Below are positions 23,196 to 33,621 of a stretch of DNA of 36,036 nt, piece by piece. Numbering within the stretch: the first letter of the stretch is position 1; every line of letters starts with the position of its first letter. The position numbers and the translations under genes were made by a program. The notes under the pieces are model-generated. The model was not told the DNA's origin. It ran no database searches and saw only the letters and a list, made by a program, of their open reading frames with translations. Location: the NCBI GenBank assembly GCA_031550605.1, contig JAVBOK010000047.1, positions 1 through 36,036 of the forward strand, written 5' to 3'. This DNA is from FLUQ01 sp031550605 (lineage in GTDB: Bacteria > Desulfobacterota > Desulfovibrionia > Desulfovibrionales > Desulfovibrionaceae).

Positions 23196-24614
23196 ATGGA
23201 AGCTCAGGACCTATGCTTTTCCGACATTCTGCAAAAGCACAGCATCCGGATTCTTGATTCCATTTTCGACGGCATCCTGATCGTTGACGCCGACACCACG
23301 GTTATTTACGTCAATCCGGAATACCTGCGCATCGTGCGGATCGAGGCCAAGGACATCATCGGCAAACCTCTGCGCGAAGTCCGCCCCGGCGCCATGCTGC
23401 CCGACGTCGTGCGTACCGGCCGGCCCATAGAAGGAGCCTACCGCCGCGAAGGCGACGTCGAATACGTGGTGGACATGTCGCCGTTTTATCACGAAGGCCG
23501 CATTGTCGGCGGCATTTCGGTGGTCAAGGACATCACCGAAGTGCAGCGCCTGTCCAAAGAGCTGGCCCGGTTCCAGCGCAGCACCAAACAGCTGCGCAGC
23601 AGCCTGCGCCGCATCAACAGCGCCCGCTACACTTTCGCCGACATTGTGGGCGAAAGCGCCGCCATGCGCGAAACCATGCGCAAAGCCAGGGCCATGGCCG
23701 CATCCGGCGCGGACATCCTGATCACCGGAGAAAGCGGCACGGGCAAGGAAGTTTTCGCCCAGGCCATGCACAACGCCAGTTCCCGTTCGCGCGGACCCTT
23801 TCTGGCCCTGAACTGCGCGACGCTGGCCCCCAACTTCATTGAAAGCGAATTGTTCGGCTATGCGGACGGGGCTTTCACCGGCGCGAAACGGGGCGGCAAG
23901 GAAGGTTTTTTCGAAGTGGCGGACGGCGGCACCCTGTTCCTGGACGAAGTGACGGAACTGTCCACCGAGGCGCAGGCCAAACTGCTCCGCGTGCTGCAGG
24001 AAAAAGCCGTGCGCCGGGTGGGAGAAACCGACGAAATCCCCATGGACGTCAGGGTAATCGCCGCCAGCAACCGGAACATGAACGAACTGGTGGGCAAGGG
24101 TCTGTTCCGCAGCGATCTTTTTTTCCGGCTGAACGCCCTGCACCTGGAAGTGCCGCCCCTGCGGGCCAGGGCCGACGACATCCCCCTGCTGGCGGCATTT
24201 TTTGCCCGCCGGATATGGAACCAGCCGGAAAAGGACATTCATTTCCCGCCCCCCGTCCTGACCGCCCTGCGCCGTTACCCGTGGCCGGGCAACGTGCGTG
24301 AATTGCGCAACGCCGTCGAATACGCCGCGCACATGGGGGGAGCGCGGGATACCGTCAGGCCGGAAAACCTGCCCCCCAACATCCTTTCCCTGCCCCCCGT
24401 GAAGGCGGACGGTGAAACCGTGTTTGCCCTCTGCGAAGAGAACGCCGCGCCCGGCCTGAAACTGGCCGACACGGTGGCGGAAGCGGAAAAGAATGCCATC
24501 CTGGCCGGGCTGCGCCGACACGGCGAAAGTCTGGCCGCCAAAAAAGGTCTTGCGGCGGAACTGGGCATTTCGCTGACCACGCTGTACGCGAAAATGAGCA
24601 AATACGGGATATAA
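23196..24614 (+). CDS. PAS-domain sigma-54-dependent transcriptional activator
   Basis: A 472-residue enhancer-binding protein. An N-terminal PAS sensor (about 15-115, starting HSIRILDSIFDGILIVDADT) is followed by a linker helix and the AAA+ domain: Walker A GESGTGKE at 178-185, sigma-54 loop GAFTGA at 225-230, Walker B GGTLFLDE at 244-251, and YPWPGNVREL at 361-370. A C-terminal Fis-type HTH (AAELGISLTTLYAKMSKYGI) completes it. No receiver domain, so it is ligand-sensing rather than phosphorelay-driven. The start MEAQDLCFSDIL suits the domain edge, though its ribosome site is weak. It is the best candidate to drive the sigma-54 promoter at 19011. Confidence 0.93.
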   Translation: MEAQDLCFSDILQKHSIRILDSIFDGILIVDADTTVIYVNPEYLRIVRIEAKDIIGKPLREVRPGAMLPDVVRTGRPIEGAYRREGDVEYVVDMSPFYHEGRIVGGISVVKDITEVQRLSKELARFQRSTKQLRSSLRRINSARYTFADIVGESAAMRETMRKARAMAASGADILITGESGTGKEVFAQAMHNASSRSRGPFLALNCATLAPNFIESELFGYADGAFTGAKRGGKEGFFEVADGGTLFLDEVTELSTEAQAKLLRVLQEKAVRRVGETDEIPMDVRVIAASNRNMNELVGKGLFRSDLFFRLNALHLEVPPLRARADDIPLLAAFFARRIWNQPEKDIHFPPPVLTALRRYPWPGNVRELRNAVEYAAHMGGARDTVRPENLPPNILSLPPVKADGETVFALCEENAAPGLKLADTVAEAEKNAILAGLRRHGESLAAKKGLAAELGISLTTLYAKMSKYGI

Positions 24615-24730
24615 GGCTGCATTGCCTTGCAGGATGAACCGCATCCCGCCCACATGCGCGGGGCGTGCCTCGTGTCCGGAGACGGCGCCAAGCCGCATGT
24701 GTTGCCCGTTGCCTGCGGTAAATTTTTCAC

Positions 24731-24757
24731 TTGCAACTTCCCAAATTGAGATATAAA
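24731..24757 (+). promoter_or_regulatory. Candidate promoter of rpsB-tsf
   Basis: TTGCAA (24731-24736) with TATAAA (24752-24757), 15 bp apart, in an AT-rich island about 115 bp before the rpsB ATG. The spacer is shorter than ideal, so the -35 box may be placed differently, but the -10 is convincing. Confidence 0.45.
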
Positions 24758-24803
24758 TAGAACCGTTTTCGCAATAAGCACACTCGCGGATCAGGTCCGG
24801 GGT

Positions 24804-24824
24804 GCCCGGCGACGGTCGCCGGGC
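24804..24824 (+). promoter_or_regulatory. Hairpin in the rpsB leader
   Basis: A perfect 9 bp GC-rich stem, GCCCGGCGA with TCGCCGGGC, and a 3 nt loop, 45 bp before the rpsB start. rpsB leaders in other bacteria are targets of S2 autoregulation, so this could be the structural element. No T-run follows, which argues against a terminator. Confidence 0.4.
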
Positions 24825-24869
24825 TGAAGGGCCGCGTGCCGGAGTGGAAGCAAAACCCAGGAGCATGAC

Positions 24870-25670
24870 ATGCCTTATGTTTCTATGAAACAGATGCTGG
24901 AAACCGGCGTGCATTTCGGTCACCAGACCCGTCGCTGGAATCCCAAAATGCGGCCGTACATCTTCGGTGCGCGTAACGGCATCCATATCATCGACCTGCA
25001 GCAGACGGTCAAACTGTACCGTGCCGCCCACGACAAGGTGGCCAGTACCGTGGCTTCCGGCGGCCGGGTCATTTTCATCGGCACCAAACGCCAGGCCCAG
25101 GAGGCAGTCGCGGCCGAAGCGTCCCGCGCGGGCCAGTTCCATGTGACCAACCGCTGGATGGGCGGCACCCTGACCAACTTTTCCACCATCCAGAAAAGCA
25201 TTGACCGGATGAAAAAACTGGAAGCCATGTTCGAAGACGGCTCCATCGGCAAATACCAAAAAAAAGAAGCCCTGTCCCTGCAGCGCGAACTGGACAAACT
25301 GCGTTTGGTGCTGAGCGGGATCAAGGACATGGAACGCCTGCCCCAGTTGGCCTTCATCATCGATCCGCACCGTGAATCCATTGCGGTCAGCGAATGCCGC
25401 AAGCTGGGCATTCCCATTGTGGCCGTGACGGACACCAACTGCGATCCCGACGTCATCGACTACATTATTCCCGGCAACGACGACGCCATCCGCGCCATCA
25501 AACTTTTTGTCGGCCACATTGCCGATGCCTGCCGCGAAGGCCAGGCCATGGGCAAAGACGGCCTTTCCGCAGCGGCCATCGAAGCGGCCATGGCCCAGGA
25601 AAACACCGCTCCGGCCGCCGACGCGGGCGACAGGGCTGCCGACGCCACGGAGGGCAACACCAATGGCTGA
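24870..25670 (+). CDS. rpsB: 30S ribosomal protein S2
   Basis: A 266-residue ribosomal protein S2. It starts MPYVSMKQMLETGVHFGHQT, the S2 signature with GVHFGHQTRRWNPKMRPYIF, then GRVIFIGTKRQAQEAVAAEA, NRWMGGTLTNFSTI and PIVAVTDTNCDPDVIDYIIP. The C-terminal tail is alanine- and glutamate-rich, as is common in this lineage. A strong ribosome site (AGGAG) precedes the ATG. It overlaps tsf by 8 bp, so the pair is translationally coupled, the standard rpsB-tsf arrangement. Confidence 0.98.
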   Translation: MPYVSMKQMLETGVHFGHQTRRWNPKMRPYIFGARNGIHIIDLQQTVKLYRAAHDKVASTVASGGRVIFIGTKRQAQEAVAAEASRAGQFHVTNRWMGGTLTNFSTIQKSIDRMKKLEAMFEDGSIGKYQKKEALSLQRELDKLRLVLSGIKDMERLPQLAFIIDPHRESIAVSECRKLGIPIVAVTDTNCDPDVIDYIIPGNDDAIRAIKLFVGHIADACREGQAMGKDGLSAAAIEAAMAQENTAPAADAGDRAADATEGNTNG

Positions 25671-26529
25671 TATTTCCGCCTCGATGGTCAAAGAGCTGCG
25701 CGAGCGCACCGCCGCGGGCATGATGGATTGCAAGAACGCCCTGACCGAATGCAAGGGCGACATGGAAGCGGCCATCGACTGGCTGCGCCAGAAAGGCCTG
25801 TCCAAGGCCGCCAAGAAAGCCGGCCGCGCAACGTCCGAAGGCCTCATCGCCTCCAAGACCCAGGCCGACAACCGCATCGCCGCCATTGTCGAAGTCAAGT
25901 GCGAAACAGACTTTGTATCCCGCGGCGACAAATTCCAGGCCTTTGCCAAAGAAGTCGTTGACCTCGTCTTTGACAAGGCCCCGGCCGATTCCGCCGCGCT
26001 GAACGCCCTGTTGGGCGACGCGGTGAGCAACCAGATCGCCACCATCGGCGAAAACATGTCCGTCGACCGTCTCGCCCGCTATGCGGTAAGAGACAACGGC
26101 GTCGTGGGCTGCTACGTCCACGCCAACGGCAAGATCGGCGTGCTGGTTGAACTGTCCTGCACCAAGGCGGAAACCGGGAAGGATCCCCGGCTGCTGGAAC
26201 TGGCCCGCAATATCGCCATGCAGGTGGCCGCCGCCTCCCCCGCCGCCCTGGACACGGCCAGCCTGGACCCCGCTCTGATCGCCCGCGAACGGGAAGTGTT
26301 CCGCCAGAAAACCCTGGATGAAGGCAAGCCCGCGAACATCGTGGACAAGATCGTGGACGGCCGCATTCAGAAATTCTATCAGGAAGTCTGTCTGCTTGAG
26401 CAGACCTACATCCGCGACGACAAAATGACCATCAAGGCCCTGCTCGCCGAACAGGGCAAAGCCCTGGGCGATACGCTGAGCGTCGCACGCTACGTGCGGT
26501 TGCAACTCGGTGAAGGTGTCAGCGAATAG
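25663..26529 (+). CDS. tsf: Translation elongation factor Ts
   Basis: A 288-residue EF-Ts, the guanine-nucleotide exchange factor for EF-Tu. The N-terminal UBA-like domain reads SASMVKELRERTAAGMMDCK and NALTECKGDMEAAIDWLRQK. The EF-Tu-contacting motif CETDFVSRGDKF follows, and the core continues to QTYIRDDKMTIKALLAEQ near the C-terminus. The ATG lies inside the rpsB end, with GGAGG upstream. A strong intrinsic terminator follows, so rpsB-tsf can end as its own transcript. Confidence 0.98.
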   Translation: MADISASMVKELRERTAAGMMDCKNALTECKGDMEAAIDWLRQKGLSKAAKKAGRATSEGLIASKTQADNRIAAIVEVKCETDFVSRGDKFQAFAKEVVDLVFDKAPADSAALNALLGDAVSNQIATIGENMSVDRLARYAVRDNGVVGCYVHANGKIGVLVELSCTKAETGKDPRLLELARNIAMQVAAASPAALDTASLDPALIAREREVFRQKTLDEGKPANIVDKIVDGRIQKFYQEVCLLEQTYIRDDKMTIKALLAEQGKALGDTLSVARYVRLQLGEGVSE

Positions 26530-26540
26530 AAAAAATCTGG

Positions 26541-26566
26541 GGGGGGCATTGCCCCCCTCTTGTTTC
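26541..26566 (+). terminator. Intrinsic terminator after tsf
   Basis: Stem GGGGGGC (26541-26547) with GCCCCCC (26551-26557), loop ATT, followed by TCTTGTTTC. It lies 12 bp after the tsf stop. A classic G/C stem with a moderately T-rich tail. Confidence 0.75.
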
Positions 26567-26642
26567 ATTACAGCACTTTCGTATTGAAAATGCGCACATG
26601 CTCCGGCGGTTGCGCAGCGGAGCAGCCGCCGGCAAGCGGACA

Positions 26643-26724
26643 GCGCGGCGTGCCTCTGGCGCAAGCCGTTTCGACGTGCGCGCGTCGGGGAAAGGATGCC
26701 CTTTTGTTTTTTCGCCTCCATGCG
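26643..26724 (+). repeat. Intergenic direct repeat, copy A
   Basis: About 82 bp that align with 27616-27696 at roughly 73% identity by eye. Shared blocks include GCGCGGCG, AAGCCG-TTC and TTTTGTTTT followed by GCCTC. A small stem (AAAGG-ATGC-CCTTT) with a following T-run lies inside. Located just upstream of the glycosyltransferase gene. Confidence 0.6.
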
Positions 26725-26754
26725 TGACACACAATTTGAAAGTTGCAATGCCCA

Positions 26755-27546
26755 ATGGATGCCGCATCTGCCATAGCACGCCGCCCCGGCATCACCGGCG
26801 TGGTGCTGACCAAGAACGGCGAACGGCTGTTTGCCGCCTGCCTTTCTTCCCTTTGGTTCTGCGACTCCCTCCTGATCGTTGACTGCGGCAGCACCGACGC
26901 CACCGTGGCCATCGCGGAAAAAGCCGGGGCAACGGTGCTGCACAACGCCTGGCGGGGTTTTGCCGCGCAGTTCGCCTTTGCCGCGTCCAAAGTGGAAACG
27001 GAATGGTTTTTCATTCTGGACCAGGACGAACGCGCTTCCGGCGCGCTGGGCGCGGCGGTTGCGGCCCGTGCGGCAGCCCCCGGCGCTTTCGCCGCCTTTT
27101 CCGTTTCCCGCCGGTCCTGGTATTTCGACCGTTTCATGAAACACGGCGGCTGGAGCCCCGACCATATTCCGCGCCTGTTCCGGACCGGACGCATCACCTT
27201 TTCGCAAGACGCGCACATCCAGTATCACCCGGACGGCCCCACGGCGCACATCGGCGAAGGGGAAATCATCCATTACCCCTACACCGGATTCGCTCATCAA
27301 CTGGAAAAACTCAATGTCTACGCCACCCAGGGGGCGGAAGACATGCGCCGGCGGGGCAAAAAAGGCGGCGTTCTGCGCGGCGTGGGGCACGCCCTGGCCC
27401 GTTTTTTCCGCATCTACGTCCTGAAGGCCGGATTCCGGGACGGCCGCGCCGGGTTTCTGGCCGCGGCCCACGGGTCGTTTTACGCTTTTTTGAAATATGT
27501 CCGGGTGCTGGACGCATCCTGGGGTAAACCCTTTGACCACGAGTAA
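26755..27546 (+). CDS. Family 2 glycosyltransferase (WaaE/KdtX-like)
   Basis: A 263-residue GT-A glycosyltransferase resembling WaaE/KdtX, which add a hexose to the lipopolysaccharide core in the cytoplasm. The N-terminus has ITGVVLTKNGERLFAACLSS and SLLIVDCGSTDATVAIAEKA; the metal site is LDQDE at 88-92 after VETEWFFI. The C-terminal half carries aromatic motifs (SWYFDRFMKHGGWSPDHIPR) and a basic helix. The start MDAASAIARR is chosen because no better ATG exists; the ribosome site is weak (GAAAG), and a TTG four codons upstream is possible. The gene sits between tsf and pyrH, usually adjacent in other bacteria, and is bracketed by diverged direct repeats. Confidence 0.85.
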   Translation: MDAASAIARRPGITGVVLTKNGERLFAACLSSLWFCDSLLIVDCGSTDATVAIAEKAGATVLHNAWRGFAAQFAFAASKVETEWFFILDQDERASGALGAAVAARAAAPGAFAAFSVSRRSWYFDRFMKHGGWSPDHIPRLFRTGRITFSQDAHIQYHPDGPTAHIGEGEIIHYPYTGFAHQLEKLNVYATQGAEDMRRRGKKGGVLRGVGHALARFFRIYVLKAGFRDGRAGFLAAAHGSFYAFLKYVRVLDASWGKPFDHE

Positions 27547-27615
27547 GGCATTTTCATTGTGGAAAAGCTCCGGACGGATACACAACGCGGCGGAGTGCCC
27601 GCCCTCAGGCTGCCG

Positions 27616-27696
27616 GCGCGGCGCGCTTTCGGGACAAGCCGCTTCGGCCTGTCCTCATCCGGAAAAGAATGCGTTTTGTTTTCTTGCCTCTGTGCG
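27616..27696 (+). repeat. Intergenic direct repeat, copy B
   Basis: Counterpart of 26643-26724 in the same orientation, about 45 bp before the pyrH ATG. A 4 bp A/T stem replaces the AAAGG stem of copy A. Both copies follow a gene end and precede a gene start, which fits a dispersed intergenic element. Confidence 0.6.
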
Positions 27697-27739
27697 CAAT
27701 ACGGGATGGGGAAATTACAATTCCATAACAGGAGAGGGT

Positions 27740-28450
27740 ATGCCGAAATACAAGCGGATCTTGCTGAAACTGTCCGGAGAGGCTTTGGCCGGTGAACAGA
27801 AATACGGCATTGACCCGGCCACGGTTTCAAAGATATGTGAAGAAATCTCCCAGGTTGTTCGCCTGGGCGTGCAGGTCGCCCTGGTCATCGGCGGGGGCAA
27901 CATATTCCGGGGCATGGCCGGGGCCGCCCGCGGCATGGACCGGTCCACGGCAGACTACATGGGCATGCTGGCCACGGTCATGAACGCCGTGGCCGTGCAG
28001 GACGCCATGGAAACCCTGGGGCACCCGACGCGGGTTCTGTCCGCCATCACCATGCAGGAAATCTGCGAACCGTACATCCGGCGCCGGGCTGAACGCCACC
28101 TGGAAAAAGGCCGGGTCGTCATCTGCGCAGCGGGCACGGGAAACCCGTATTTCACCACGGATACCGCGGCCGCGCTGCGGGGCATGGAACTGAAATGCGA
28201 CATCATCATCAAGGCTACCAAAGTGGACGGGGTATATGATAAAGACCCGGTCAAACACTGCGACGCCGTGAAATACGACAGCGTGTCCTTTGAAGAAGCG
28301 CTGGGCAAGCGCCTGGGCGTCATGGACACCACGGCGATCAGTCTGGCAATGGAAAACAATGTGCCCATCGTTGTCTGCAACATGTTCGGCGGCGACATCT
28401 GCCGCCTGATCAGGGGCGAATCCGTAGGCACCATCGTACAAGGAGGCTGA
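27740..28450 (+). CDS. pyrH: UMP kinase
   Basis: A 236-residue hexameric UMP kinase, which phosphorylates UMP to UDP in pyrimidine nucleotide synthesis. It starts MPKYKRILLKLSGEALAG, with the nucleotide-binding motifs VALVIGGGNIFRG and MGMLATVMNAVAVQDAME, then GTGNPYFTTDTAAALRGMEL and KATKVDGVYDKDP. The ribosome site AGGAGAGGG is strong. It is followed 5 bp later by frr, the standard pairing. Confidence 0.98.
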   Translation: MPKYKRILLKLSGEALAGEQKYGIDPATVSKICEEISQVVRLGVQVALVIGGGNIFRGMAGAARGMDRSTADYMGMLATVMNAVAVQDAMETLGHPTRVLSAITMQEICEPYIRRRAERHLEKGRVVICAAGTGNPYFTTDTAAALRGMELKCDIIIKATKVDGVYDKDPVKHCDAVKYDSVSFEEALGKRLGVMDTTAISLAMENNVPIVVCNMFGGDICRLIRGESVGTIVQGG

Positions 28451-28455
28451 CAGGT

Positions 28456-29010
28456 ATGGAATCCGTCAAACGCGATGCGGAAGAGCGCATGGGCAAAGCC
28501 CTTACCGCCCTGGACCGCGATTTTTCCAAGCTCCGCACCGGCCGCGCCGCCACGTCCCTGGTGGACGACATCAAAGTGGACTATTACGGCACCCCCACGG
28601 CCATCAACCAGCTGGCTTCCGTGGCGGTACCCGACAGCCGCACCCTGACCATACAGCCTTGGGACAGAGGCGCTTTCGCCCTGGTTGAAAAGGCCATTCT
28701 GAAATCCGACCTGGGGCTGACCCCGATCAACGACGGCAAACTGATCCGCATCAATATCCCCGCCCTGACCGAAGAGCGCAGAAAAGATCTGGTCAAGGTC
28801 GCCCGCAAATATACGGAAGAAGCGAAAGTCGCCATCCGCAACATCCGCCGCGACGCGAACGACGCCCTGAAAAAGCTGGAAAAAGACAAGGCGCACAGCG
28901 AAGATGACATCAAAAAGGCGCAGGAAACCATTCAAAAATTGACCGACGGCCAAGTGGCCAAGGCCGATCAGAAATATCAGGCCAAAGAAAAAGAAATAAT
29001 GGAAATGTGA
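28456..29010 (+). CDS. frr: Ribosome recycling factor
   Basis: A 184-residue ribosome recycling factor of standard length, which with EF-G splits post-termination ribosomes. It begins MESVKRDAEERMGKALTALD and carries LRTGRAATSLVDDIKVDYYG, TLTIQPWDRG, INDGKLIRINIPALTEERRK and the coiled C-terminal arm (RNIRRDANDALKKLEKDKAH). A ribosome site AAGGAGG lies in the last codons of pyrH. No strong terminator follows directly. Confidence 0.98.
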   Translation: MESVKRDAEERMGKALTALDRDFSKLRTGRAATSLVDDIKVDYYGTPTAINQLASVAVPDSRTLTIQPWDRGAFALVEKAILKSDLGLTPINDGKLIRINIPALTEERRKDLVKVARKYTEEAKVAIRNIRRDANDALKKLEKDKAHSEDDIKKAQETIQKLTDGQVAKADQKYQAKEKEIMEM

Positions 29011-29400
29011 GCCGTAGCGGCATATCCACAGGGTTCGGGAGAAAATTTCAAAAACATCTCACGACCCCTTGCCTTTTTTCGCAAGGCGGGATATGCTTCC
29101 ATGTTCGTAGAAAAGTGACGGGACCCGTCGCCCGCCCCGAAGGTCCGAACGGTCCGCAATCCGCCGTTCCATGCCGAAGGGAGCGTCACGACGCTTCAGA
29201 CATCAGGATTGCGCCAACCGCGTTTCTCCGGAAACGAACGGCTTACTGTGCATATCCCCATGTGAGTTTTGCCGGCACGCACAATCACGGGCGCCTTTGG
29301 CCGTCCGTGCGTTTCGCGTTGTCCGGCCGGGCTTTTCCCGATCGACAGAGCACGGCGCGATTGCAACAACAGTAGTGTTTCCGCCCCCTGAGGTGTAGCG
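29011..29400. other. frr-rpoB intergenic region and rpoB leader
   Basis: A 390 bp gap without a gene I can support. Near frr, GCATATCC (29020-29027) and GGATATGC (29089-29096) form an inverted pair around a smaller CCTTGC/GCAAGG hairpin (29067-29086). Further on lies CGTTTC-TCCG-GAAACG (29221-29236). I find no remnant of rplL, the usual gene before rpoB. An rpoB promoter must be here, unless rpoB is transcribed from pyrH-frr, but no box is clear enough to mark. Confidence 0.5.
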
Positions 29401-33582
<4,182 letters not shown>

Positions 33583-33621
33583 CACAGGGCCGGACGGTCC
33601 ATAGATATATCGAGGTAGATC

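Noticed and set aside
26519..27830. Minus-strand frames over the two intergenic repeats with similar translations (SKRLAPEARRA-like)
   Set aside because: The similarity is explained by the DNA repeat itself. The frames lack ribosome sites, and one crosses the glycosyltransferase end.
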